The notes beneath the pieces are model-generated. The model did no database searches. It saw only the letters and a list, made by a program, of their open reading frames with translations, and was not told the DNA's origin. From Elephas maximus indicus (lineage: Eukaryota; Chordata; Mammalia; Proboscidea; Elephantidae): a stretch of DNA of 64,000 bases. Position numbers and translations under genes: made by a program. Positions 44,793-55,939 of this stretch are shown one piece after another; positions within the stretch are counted from its first letter, which is position 1, and each line of letters starts with the position of its first letter. The stretch covers positions 76,338,001 to 76,402,000 of the forward strand of contig NC_064838.1 of assembly GCF_024166365.1 (NCBI RefSeq), written 5' to 3'.

Positions 44793-46784
44793 AAAAAAAA
44801 AAAAAGATAAATGGAAATTTCAAATCCTTCTTCATAGTTTACATTGAGCAAAATTCAACAAAGCATATAACCATCTTATTGTGAATTTCATAGATTCTCA
44901 TCTAGGGGAATAAGTGCTACTTTCTTCAGGAAACTGGGTAAAATTTCTTCAGGAAACTGGGTAAAATGAACACATACGCTTGTTAGTGTTGAGACAGAAG
45001 CAGGTACAAACAGATATGCCAGACCAGTTAGTTTAGATTTTTTACTACTGTCTCTCTGCCTCTCTTGGATAACTAGAACCACTTGTGGTTTTGATCTGGT
45101 ATTTTTCCTGTCCTTCTTCATGTTGATTTCTGATGTCACTCCACTATTGTTGTAAAGATTTACATTCGAATCCACTCAGTAGCACTATGGAAGAAAGGCC
45201 TGATGAATCATTTCCATAAAGATTACAACCAAAAAACCCAATGGAAATGTTCTCCTCAGTAACAAATGAGGTTGCCATGAGTGGGTATCAACTTAAAGAC
45301 AATAGATTTTTTGTTAGTTTGTTTTCCTATGATTACAGTTAGCCCTCTATATGCTTAATTTCCTATCCTGGTAGAATTTCTCTTTTCAAAACTGAATGTT
45401 ATAATCGAGAGGATGAATTTTGGGCTTTGAAACAGAAATTTGTTATTTTACAGATAGAGAATTTTAGTGAGTTTTCAATACAATCCAAAGAACAGAATAA
45501 CTTGAGTAGAGAGTATTGAAACATGTATATGAAATGTACATTTCTGTAGTGGGAATGTATACCAACTTTGTCACTATCCATCTGACACCACAGCCTCTAG
45601 TTACATAATCATTAAAAATCTAATTTCAATTTGATTTCTTATTTATATTTTTGTCCATACAGAAATTTTTGCTTATTTGACAATTCTGTATTGATTTTTT
45701 GTAGTAAATTGTATTAAAATTACTAAATTTGTATCAGTTTTATGTACTAAGAGCTTTGACATTTCTTTAGCTTGAGAAAATGCATTTCTATTTTTCTGTG
45801 TAAATATGGAACTATGGATTCTACAATGAACTATAATGACATATATACATCACTTTTTTAAATTTTTAGTTTCTGTGAACTTCAAGGTAAAATCTATCCC
45901 AAGTAGTTTACCACTGATTACAGAAGCTACAGTTTGATTCTGCTATTAATAGTTTTGCATAGTAGTAGTTTCGAGTTGGCTGACTTTTAGCTGATGTCTC
46001 CTTGTATTTCAAGGCAAGGAAAAGATAAAAAGGGACTGTGCATTTAATCCAATGTAGGTGTCTCCTCAGAAATAGTCCATCTATTATGTCTGCTGGACAT
46101 GCTTTTTGTATAAACCCCTGCTACCACTGCCACCAAGTCTCTTGCAGGCAAAAATTGTGCTCTAGATCAGAGTCAAAATTTTATAATAAACATGGCAGAA
46201 GTGCAAAGAATACTGAAGATGCAGCAGCAACAAGTTTCCTTTGTTGGATACAGTGTCCTGATAGAGAAAGAAAAGGACACTGAGAGCTAAAAGTTTGTAG
46301 GGAAAAGTAATAACCATGAACCCAAAAATTATTCTGCATCTTCTTGGTTGCCTACCCTATGCAAAGGAATAGTCTTCCTTTGTCTTGATCCCATGCAATT
46401 ACCTTATCTGAAGCAGTTGTCATACAATGATATTTTTTCTCACCAGAGCTTCCCCCTATATCTCGTTACTCCCACAAATTAACCAAGGGCAGTTCTCAGG
46501 AAAGCCAAAGCAATAAAGTACAATCTTTGTTCTTAGACATGATCCCGAAATATACATGGGGAATTGCAGTACCTAGCTAACATACATGGTGAGAAATGAA
46601 GAGATGCTCTACTATGGGAGTTTATCTTGGAAGTGTTAGCATATGGGGACAAAGTATAAGTGTGGAAATTGAAGAATTTTTGACATGACGGCACTCACCA
46701 ATAATTTGAGATTTGGTGTCCTGCCAAGGACATCTGGAATTGACTCTTTAAATACATGTTTTAAGATCTTGTACTAGTTAGCTA
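44793..46784. other. 3' flank of the OR4C pseudogene
   Basis: Paralogous to 9706-11734. It carries a perfect 23-base tandem duplication at 44921-44966 not present in unit A and a decayed SINE at 45155-45310. No gene. Confidence 0.55.
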
Positions 46785-47300
46785 CCTCTGCTGTAACATA
46801 TTGCCACAAATGTAGTGGTTTATAACAACACAAATTTATTATCTTAAGTCCTCTAGGTTGGAAGTCTGACGTAGGTCTCACTGAGCTAAAATCAAGGTGT
46901 CAGTATGGTTGTGTTTCTTTTGGAGGCTCTAGGCTTTTCCTGATTCTAGAGGTCACCTACATTTGTAGGCTCATGACCCCCTTCCTAAATCTTCAAAATC
47001 AGCCACATTGCATGTATTTGAGTATTCGCCCATTACTACAGCCCCCTTTCTCTTCTGCCTCTCTCTTCCACCTTTAAGGATACTTATGATTACATTCATT
47101 TTACCTGGTTAATACAGGATAATATCCTTTTCGAAAGCTAGGTGATTAGTAACCCTAATTTTGTCTGTAACCTTAATTATAGATACTTAATGGCAGTTAT
47201 TATTTCTTCAGATACACATTGAAATAATAAATATTTTAGATCTAGATTGTGCCTTCTGTCTTCACTGTGCCTCCAACTGTGTTTAAGCCTTATAGACTAA
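46785..47300. repeat. Old mammalian dispersed repeat, class not assigned (unit B)
   Basis: Paralogue of 11735-12290 (CTGTAACATATTGCCACAAA, CTAAAATCAAGGTGTCAG). Confidence 0.55.
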
Positions 47301-47399
47301 GTCTTCCATTGACATTGTATCCCATAAACTTTGCCTAGAACATAACACCTATTTGTGAGCCACAGAGGTGTGAGATTGTTTTGTGATCTCAGTCTTTGT

Positions 47400-47830
47400 A
47401 GATATTTTCATGTATCCCATCACCCATAAGCAGCCAACCTGACAGAAGACAGTAGAGACAGGTAAATATCTACTGTGGAATTCACTCTTCTCATGGATAC
47501 CTTATATACAACAGAACAAATTATTGCCCAGTCCTGCATCATCCTCACAATTACAAGCATGTTCGAGTCCATTGTTATGATTATTGTGCCAATCCATCTC
47601 ACCAAGGGTCTTCCTCATCCTTGCTGGCCCTCTACTTCACCAGACATGATGTTCTTTTCCGGTAATTGAACCCTCCCGATGATATGTCCAAAGCATGCGA
47701 GTCAGACAATACCCTGTTGTAATCCATAAGGAATTCTTTGGCTTATTTTCAGAAATTGATCACCTTTCTGCCTACTCTTAGTCTATGAGCTTTGCTGAAA
47801 CCTGTCCATCATGGGTAAAAGGGATGTCTC
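47400..47830 (-). mobile_element. Internally deleted RTE derivative (unit B)
   Basis: Paralogue of 12415-12770, with the same 5'-body-to-3'-end joint (CATCTCACCAAGGGTCTTCC near 47595; TGCTGAAACCTGTCCATC near 47800). No coding capacity. Confidence 0.65.
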
Positions 47831-47846
47831 CTGGCTGTATGGAATA

Positions 47847-48220
47847 CAGGCAGTCCCAGGATTGCAAACATGTTCCATTCCTAAATCTGTCTTTAAGTCA
47901 AATTTGTAAATAAGTCAGCTCAGTTAGGTACAGTTTGTATCTAACATCAGTTATTCAAATGTTTGTCTTATTATATAGTGTATAGTATACTTTTCAAAGC
48001 ATAAAAAAAAAAAGAAACTCTTCCAGGCACCCTAAAACATCTTCAACAGAATCATACATTAATAATAAGAACGTTTTGATATTCATAGCACAATAGTGCC
48101 CACATGTTATTGTGAAGCATTTTATGTATCTCAAATTTTTAATATAATAGGCTTTACAGAGGTTGGTTCATAAGTACTGATTGTATGTAAGTTCAGTGTT
48201 CATAGCTCTGGGACCACCTA
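47847..48220. mobile_element. TA-flanked terminal-inverted-repeat DNA transposon, non-autonomous (unit B only)
   Basis: 374 bases flanked by TA (47845-47846 and 48221-48222). The left end CAGGCAGTCCCAGGATTGCA and the reverse complement of the right end (TAGGTGGTCCCAGAGCTATG) pair with a few mismatches over about 22 bases. Removing the element and one TA gives GAATATAGTCTGG, matching the uninterrupted GAATATAGAGTAGG in unit A near 12790. TA target duplication and inverted ends place it in the Tc1/mariner (including pogo/Tigger) superfamily. No transposase frame. Confidence 0.8.
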
Positions 48221-48867
48221 TATAGTCTGGAAAATAAAATATTCCTCCCATAATCCAGTGTAAGTTTCACCCCTGCATTCAGTGAAACTTGATGCTTCAA
48301 GTTTGTAACATCTCCAGAGCTTTCTAAGTGAATTAACTTGTTTTTTTCACTATCCCGTAGTTGTAAATTCCTCCATTCTGCTAAGTCAGTTACCTACCAT
48401 TATGCTTTGAAGCATGTGACAGTCTTTCAGCAACTGGTATTTCCTGTTTTGTCTAGCTTTTTTTTTTTTTTTTGGTAGGCAAATATGTATTTTTTTTTTT
48501 TTTTACTTTTATTTCACTGAAAATTTAGAAGAGAGAGGAAATAAATTTTTATGGATAGCTCACCTTGTTTAACAGAAAATACTGTTCTTTTTTTAAAGTA
48601 TGAACTTACGGTTTACTTTTCTATAACACAAAGGCATAAAAAGATGAAAACAGAGTACATAATTTTACCATCTAGATGACTCTGTTGACATGAAAATATG
48701 AAGTAATGCATGCACAAGTTTTGAAAATCCAAATATTTCAAAAATGTACAAAATGAAAAAAATCTAATCTCTTTCTAGTCCTTTTGTAAAAAAAAAAAAT
48801 CACTCTGAATAGTTTCTTGTTTCTCCCGTGAAGAAATAGTCATTTTTTTTTTTTATAGCCATAGGTG
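48221..48867. other. No gene seen; shared with 12805-13436
   Basis: AT-rich flank with two long T-runs at about 48460-48475 and 48490-48505. Confidence 0.5.
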
Positions 48868-49065
48868 GAGTTCCTGGGTGGTGCAAACAGTTAAGTGCTT
48901 GGCTATTACGCAAAAGATCAGAGGTTTGAATGCATCCTCAGGAGCCTTGGAAGAAAAGCCTGGGAATCTACTTCCAAAAGATCACAGCCATTGAAACCCA
49001 ATGGAAAACAATTCTACTCTGGAACATATGGGGTCACCAAGAATCAGAATGGACTCAAGGGTAAC
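48868..49065 (+). repeat. Afrotherian SINE, about 200 bp form (unit B)
   Basis: Begins GAGTTCCTGGGTGGTGCAAA; it is the paralogue of 13437-13640. Confidence 0.8.
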
Positions 49066-49344
49066 ATTTTTTCTTTTTTCGATAATCAATAGTAGATAGG
49101 AATTGAGCTAGAAAATTTCTGATATAACTGTGGGGGAAAATTAGGAAGTGTGCAGCTTCATATACAAGGATTAAGTGAAAGTCTACATAATGAGCTGTGG
49201 GGTCCTTCCTCTCTCTGCTCCCAGAATTCCAGCTGAAGGCACATACTACCTCACTAATCCACCTCTACCATATGCAGATCTCGGGGTGGGGGGTCAAGGG
49301 GGAGGTTTTTACCTTTTTTTTTTTTTCAGGAGAAAATATGTGGC

Positions 49345-49535
49345 CTATACCATAGTGCTCAACTGCTAACTAAAAGGTCATTGGATCAAAACCACAGGCC
49401 ACATCACAGACAGGAGAAAGTTGTGTCAGTCTGCTTTCATAAAAATCAAAGCCTTGGAAACCCTGTAGAGCAGTTCTACTCTGTCCTATAGGGTCGCTAT
49501 GAATAGAAATCGACTCAACAGCAATGGATGTGCTT
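49345..49535 (+). repeat. Afrotherian SINE lacking its first bases
   Basis: GTGCTCAACTGCTAACTAAA, CTTGGAAACCCTGTAGAGCA and CCTATAGGGTCGCTATGAAT. Present just where A/B paralogy ends. Confidence 0.75.
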
Positions 49536-49639
49536 TTATTTTTTGATAAGGTTCCCAAATGTTGTCACCACACCTTTCATCCCAAGCACACTAATGTTGT
49601 GTTTAGGCCTACCACTTATTGCGTCCCTTGCATGTCTGT

Positions 49640-50965
49640 CAGTTTGTCATATGCGGGGGCTTGCATGTTGCTTTGAGGCTAGAAGCTATGCAACCATTAT
49701 TCAATAACACGCAACCTTAACTGCCACAGTCACCACAGTGGAAAATTTTCAGCTGAGCTTCCAGGCTAAGACAAACTAGGAAGAAGGACCTGGCAATCTA
49801 CTTCTGAAAAAAAGTTAGCCAGTGAAAACCCTATAAATAGTAGTGAAACATTGTCCAGTATAGTGCAGTAAGATGAGCTATGTTGGCCTGTGTTTTACTG
49901 ACTATGCAAAGGCACTCAACTGTGTGTATCATAAGAAATTATGAATAACGTCCTGAAGAATGGGAATTCCAGAACACTTAATTGTGCTCATGTGGAACCT
50001 CTACAAAGAATAAGAAGCAGTTGTTCGAACAGAAAAAGGGGATACTGCATGTTTTAATATCAGGAAAGGTGTTTATCAGGTTGTATCATTTGACCATACT
50101 TATTCAATCTGTATGTTGAGCAAATAACCTGAGAAGGTGGACTACATGAAGAAGAAAGGGGCATCAGATAACAACCTGTGTTATACAGATGATGCAGCCT
50201 TGCTTGCTGAAAGTGAAAAGGACTTGAAGTACTTACTAATGAAGATCGAGAAATACAGATTCATTATGGATTATATCTCAACATAAAAAAAAAAAAAACA
50301 GCAATCCTCACAACTGGACCAATGAACAACATCATTATATACAGAGAAAACATTGAAGTTGTCCAGGATTTCACTACTTGGATTCACAATCAACACCCAG
50401 GGAAGCAGAAGTCAGGAAATCAACAGACATATGGTATTGTGCAAATCTGCTGCAAAAGACTTCTTTAAAGTGTTAAAAAGCAAAAAAGTCACTTTAAGGT
50501 CCAAGGTTTGCCTGGCCCAAGCTTCAGTGCTTTCATTCACCTCATATGCATGTGAAAGTTGGACAATGAATAAGGAAGTTTGGAGAATTGATGCTTTTGA
50601 ATTATGGTGTTGGTGAAGAATATTGAATATACCATGCACTGCCAAAAGAACACACAATTGTGTCTTGTAAGAAGTACAGCAGAATGCTCCTTAAAGACAA
50701 GGATGGTGAGACTCCACCTCATATATTTTGAACCTGTTAACAAGAAAGACCAGTCCCTGGAAAAGGACGTCATGCTTGGTAAAGTAGAAGGTCAACAAAA
50801 GAGAGGAAGACCCTCCACGAGATGGATTGATGCAATGGCTGCAACAATGGGCTCAAGCATTGCATCAATTGTGATTATGGAACTGGACCAGATAATGTTT
50901 CATTCTGTTGTACATAGGGTCACTATGAGTCCAAACTGACTCGACGGTACCTAACAACCACAATA
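49640..50965 (+). mobile_element. RTE LINE with internal deletion (5' body joined to RT)
   Basis: The 5' region 49640-49893 (CATGTCTGTCAGTTTGTCAT, CAGCTGAGCTTCCAGGCTAA) joins directly to the RT core at CCTGTGTTTTACTGACTATG (49890), so the endonuclease is missing. The C-terminal region encodes KSAAKDFFKVLKSKKVTLRS (50353-50616) and the 3' end is CGACGGTACCTAACAACCAC at 50943. A different deletion from the one at 16352. The frame is also broken. Confidence 0.8.
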
Positions 50966-51509
50966 ACTTATTATATAGTTCTCTACTCATTTTCTAGTAA
51001 ATGTTCATCTCTAGTAAATGTTCATCTCCTATGTGCTTATCACCATGAAAGAATAGTTCTTTTACTTCTTGCATGTCATTATAAAATTACAATTGGTATT
51101 TTGGATATAATAAATCAGGTACTAGGATACGGTCAGACCTATTTAGTGATTAAAAAGAGTACGCTGATCATTTTATTTTGTAAAATCATGTTAATCATAA
51201 GAGTCCTCAAGGACTTCAGGGAAACTAGAAATTCCCTCAGGATTTTGGTAGTACTAGCGTGTTATCTCTCGTGTTCTGTGAGTTTTCACATGATTTCCCT
51301 TTTTTCTCTTACTTTTGTTGCTCTTTACTATCTTTTTTTTTTACTAACTTTATGTTCTCTGTTTCCTTAAAATGTGTGCTCACACGTGCCTTTAGTTTTC
51401 AAGACAAAGGATGTCCTTCCATGCATTCTACAAGCTTTCCCCTGTTCCTTCCAACCTATCAAGTTACCTAGTCAGAATTCTAGAGAGGAAATTTGAATAA
51501 GCTTGCTCA
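50966..51509. other. No gene seen
   Basis: AT-rich sequence; CTAGTAAATGTTCATCTC is repeated in tandem at about 50993-51028. No recognised element. Confidence 0.5.
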
Positions 51510-51702
51510 TATAATTGAGTAAAACCAAAAAAACAAACGTGTTGATGCCGAGCCCATTCCAACTCATAGTGACCCTATAGGTCAGAGTAGAACTGCCTCA
51601 AAGAGTTTCCAATAAGCACCTGATGGATTTGAACTGCCGATATTTTCGTTAGCAGCCATAACACTTAACCACTATGCCACCAGAGTTTCCTATAATTGAG
51701 TA
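51510..51702 (-). repeat. Afrotherian SINE, short form, with 12-base target duplication
   Basis: Body 51522-51690 on the minus strand (plus: GATGCCGAGCCCATTCCAAC to CTATGCCACCAGAGTTTCC). TATAATTGAGTA flanks it at 51510-51521 and 51691-51702, a perfect target-site duplication. Confidence 0.92.
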
Positions 51703-51904
51703 TAGTAGACTAAATTTAAATGATTGGCCTTTTTGTGGAGTGTCTGCCCTAGTTCAGCAACAGTCCCTGGCAGAAGCCACTATGATTAGAAGGGAGGAGG
51801 AAAATGGTAAGGAATCCAAAATTTGACAAGCCGCAATGTTTGTTCAGCATTAACTCTTAACAGCCAAACATTCTGAAAATATTTCATCAGTTAATCAAAA
51901 AAAA

Positions 51905-52522
51905 ATTCTCCATGTGTCTGTCAGTTTGTGGTAATTTAGTGGCATTCGTGTTGCTCTGAGGCAGAAAGCTATGCTACAGGGACTCAAATACCAGTAGGGT
52001 CACCCTTAGTGGACAAGTTTCAGCTGAACTTCCAGACTAAGGCAGTTTTAGAAGGACCTTTTTTTAGTGGTCTACTTCCAAAAACAAAAAAAAATTACCC
52101 TGTGAAAACCTTATGAATAGCAGCAAAACAGTGTCTGATATAATGCCACAAAATGAGCCCTCAGGCTTGAGGCCACTGAAAATATGACTGGAGAAGAGCT
52201 GCTACCTCAAGGTAGAGTAGACCTTAATGATATGGAACGATTCAAGCTTTTAGGGCTTTCATTTGCTGATGTGGCACAACTCACAATGAGAAGAAAGTTG
52301 CAATTATCCATTAATGATAGAAACATGGAATGTATGAAGTATGAATCTAGGAAAATTAGAAATCATCAAAAATGAAATGGAATGCATAATAATCTTAGCC
52401 ATTAGTAAGCTGAAATGGTCTGGTATGGGACATTTCAATGAAGATGGTCTTATTTATGGTCTACTATGCCAGAATGACTAATTGAAGACGAATGGCACTG
52501 CATTCATCATCAAAAAGAATAT
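51905..52522 (+). mobile_element. RTE LINE, 5' part up to the L1 insertion
   Basis: RTE 5' UTR and start of the endonuclease: GTGTCTGTCAGTTTGTGGTA, CAGCTGAACTTCCAGACTAA, then KLKWSGMGHFN-like coding (AAGCTGAAATGGTCTGGTAT at about 52410). It stops at CATCAAAAAGAATATT (52508-52523), where the old L1 begins. The remainder of the RTE resumes at 60637. The frame is broken. Confidence 0.85.
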
Positions 52523-53549
52523 TTTGGACTTTTGGCCAACATGGAGCCATAGACAAAAGCACCACATTGTCCCTCCACAACAAAGACCCAAAAAACTAAG
52601 TAAAACAGAGACAAACATCATTCCTGGAGCCTGAACTGCCAAATGAAGAGACAAAGAACTCAGTTAAACATCAAATGAATAAGAAGCTGAGAGAGAACAG
52701 AAAGTGAGGAGAGATACTTGCAGAGGTTCCCTATCAACTAACAGAGCACACTTTCACCATCTTGTACTCCTATCAGAAACTGGCAGACAGGGAACATGGA
52801 AAGCAGCTTCATGGAGCTCCCAGAAGGAGACAAAGCACCCAGCAACCAGCAATATATGCTTTCGCAACCCCTAAACTCTCCTCTCTGATCTATTTTTGTG
52901 CTTCCTTGCTCGCTCCAGGGGCTCGGCTGACTGGGAAGTGCAAAGTCCTTACTGCTTGGTTTCACCCCATCCCCATCAGAAATCAGCAGACAAGGAGTAT
53001 AGGAGAGTGGCTTCACGAAGTTCCCAGCAGGAGACAGAGCACCTGGTAACCAGTGACATAATTTTTCCTAACCCCCACACTTCTCCTCCCCTTCTTCGGC
53101 CTCTTCTCCTTCATACTGGCCACAATTTCTTGATAGGGAGGCAACTACTTTGGTCCCAGACGACTTGGGTTCACCCAGCCCACACTTGCCTGCTCCTTGA
53201 GTGCCAACTGTCTGTTGCTGGTGTTGCTTTCTTTCCATTTCTTCTGTGACTCCCAGAACCTCACTGTACTTTCTCTAAGACACCCAGCTCCATGTCTCAG
53301 CTTTGCTTCTTCTTGAAAGGCTGTGAAGTGTTGCTTAACTGGGAACCACTTCCCCTGCTGCAATGCGATGCTGGTGGGATTGCTGGGGCTTTTTTATTTT
53401 ATTTTTTATTTTGGCTTTGTTTTGCTTTTGCTTTGTTCTTTTTGTTTGTTTTCTTTTTCTTTTCATAGCTTGGAAGCCCCTTCTAGCTGTGCTACAGCTT
53501 AGGAGCCACTTTCCCAATCTGCACAGCCCCTGGGGGAATTTCTTTTTCC

Positions 53550-53735
53550 TTCCTTCCTTCCTTCCTTCCTTCCTTCCTTCCTTCCTTCCTTCCTTCCTTC
53601 CTTCCTTCCTTCCTTCCTTCCTTCCTTCCTTCCTTCCTTCCTTCCTTCCTTCCTTCCTTCCTCCCTCCCTCCCTCCCTCCCTCCCTCCCTCCCTCCCTCC
53701 CTCCCTCCCTCCCTCCCTCCCTCTCTCCCTTCCTT
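53550..53735. repeat. Long (CTTC)n-(CTCC)n microsatellite
   Basis: About 110 bases of perfect CTTC units followed by about 65 bases of CTCC units, then degenerating. One strand is pure pyrimidine. It lies inside the L1 5' UTR. Long frames translated from it (poly LPSF or KEGR) are not proteins. Confidence 0.95.
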
Positions 53736-54454
53736 CCTTTCCTTCTTTTCTTCCATTCTTCCTTTCTTTCTTTTTTTCTCTCCTTTTTCCTTTCTGTCTG
53801 TCTTAATTTCTCAGTTCTCATCTCTCTGTACTTACGTTCTTTCCCTGTCTCCTGAATAACTGGAGTTGTATGACATCTATACCCCCTATAGCCAGGCTAT
53901 ACTGTGCAGCCTGGGAGCAACTTCTTCAGTCTTTGTAGCCAAACAGTTAGGACCCCTGGGGCATTTTCTTTTCCAAATTTTTATATAGTTATTTTTTTTC
54001 TTTTTTCACTCTTATTTTCAAATTTTCCTATTTGTTTCTCTCCATTTCTTAGTTTTGTATCTCTCCATTCCAACAGCAAGATCACTTTGCACTCTTTTTT
54101 TGTTTGTTTGCTTCTTTTTGGCTCCTGTTCCTCTCTGCTCTCTTTCCTCACCAGCATAGACGTGGCCTACCAGAACCTACCCAGCACTGATTCCTGGTCC
54201 ACCATGTTGGCCATAGTACATGCCACAAGCAATGCATCCCAGTCACCCCCCCCCTTCAGCTGGACATGCTGTGCTGCACCGTAACAGAATGATTGGACCT
54301 GTCCATTGGACAGGGAGGTGAAAAGTATGGTGACAACAGATGAACAAACAACAAAGAATGCACAGCCCACCTGCTCAGACATAACCAAATAAAACAAAAA
54401 AGCAGGATGAAACAAACAGATCTACAATCAATAAACCAAGAAAATAAATATGGA

Positions 54455-55505
54455 ATGTCCTAAAGACAGCAGGTAATATCAAAATATATATAAAAGCAGG
54501 ACAGGAAAGTACCAGTAGGTGTCCAAAATAAAACATAAAATGACTTTCCAGTAGAAGAAAAGGCACTAGAACTGCTGACAGGGAATTCAAATCTCTCATA
54601 TTCAAAGCTATCTGAGAACGAAGCAAAAAGCAGGCAAAAATGAGAAAAATAGAAAAATTTATGGAAAAGGCAGACAAATGCACGGAAAACACAGTCAAAA
54701 AAATGGAAGAATTTAGGAAAATAATACAGGAAAAATACAAAAATAAATTCTCGACTAGAAACCATACAAAAACAAAAATTAGAAATTCAAAAGATAAACA
54801 ACAAAATTTCAGAAATAGACAGCATCACAGAAGGGCCGAGGAGCAGGTTTGAAATGATAGAAGACAAGATCTGTGAAATTGAATACATACACTTGGATAC
54901 AACTCTGAGGAAAATTCTGGAAAAAGAATGAAGAAAAATGCAGAAACCCTGAGAATTATCTGGGATATAATCAAAAGCAAAAATTTTCAAGTGATGAGAG
55001 TTCCAGAAGAGGGGGAGAAAATGGAAAACACAGAGAGAAGCACTGCAGAATTGCCAACAGAAAGCTTCCCTGATATCATGAAAGATGAAAAGATGACCAT
55101 TCAAGAAGCTCAATGAACCCCATATAGGACAGACCCCAAAAGAAAATCACCAAGGCAAATCATAATGACACTTGCTAAAACCAAAGACAAAGAAAAAATC
55201 CTGAGAGTAGCTACAGAAAAACAAAAAGTCACATACAGAAGAGAAACAATAAGATTAAGCGCTTATTATTCAGCAGAAACCTTGCAGAGAAGAAGGCAAT
55301 GGAATGACATAAAAACTTGAAAGAAAAAAACTGCCATCCAAGTACAAAATACCCTACAAAACTCTTGTTCAAATATGAAGGTGAAATGAGGATGTTTCCA
55401 GATTAACAGAAATTAAGGGTATATGTAAAAAAAGAACAAAACTTAAAGGAATTATTAAAAGGAATCCTTCAGTCTGAAAACAAACAGCATCAGACCACAG
55501 TTTGA
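54455..55505 (+). pseudogene. Old L1 ORF1 remnant
   Basis: ATG at 54455 is followed by a TAA at codon 3. Further pieces match ORF1p: MRKIEKFMEKADKCTENTVK (coiled coil, 54640), ETLRIIWDIIKSKNFQVMRV and FPDIMKDEKMTIQEAQ (RRM, 54928-55116), and RRQWNDIKT near 55295. Several stops and frame changes. Confidence 0.8.
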
Positions 55506-55939
55506 ATCTAGTATGCAAAACTGTACTAGCCAGATACAAACCTAGGAAACAAACTCTGAAGGACTATCCAAAACCAAAAGAAATGCAACAGGGAACCAGA
55601 GACTTTAATCTGTAAATGACAACAACGTCAGAACAATAAAAGAGGAAATAACCAGTGTAGTTATAGAATTTTCAAACAGAAAGGAAGCCAAGGCGATACC
55701 AAGTAATAATAGGCTGGTTCAAACCTGGGAAGATAAGGGTCAATTTCCAGGTAAACAGAAAGAAAGTTAACAAACCTACTCATCAAAGTGAAGAAGAAAA
55801 ACATAAAGTCTCAATAAAAACAAAATCTACAAAACCAAAAGAAATGAAAAAAAAAAATCCACAAACAAAAGGAACTCAGCACAGGAGAGTAAGAGGGGAA
55901 AAAAAAAATCTGTTAGCACCACAAAAAAAGCACTACAAA

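Noticed and set aside
53363-53821. Long open frames of repeated LPSF or KEGRKEGR residues
   Set aside because: They are translations of the CTTC/CTCC microsatellite in an L1 5' UTR and have no coding meaning.
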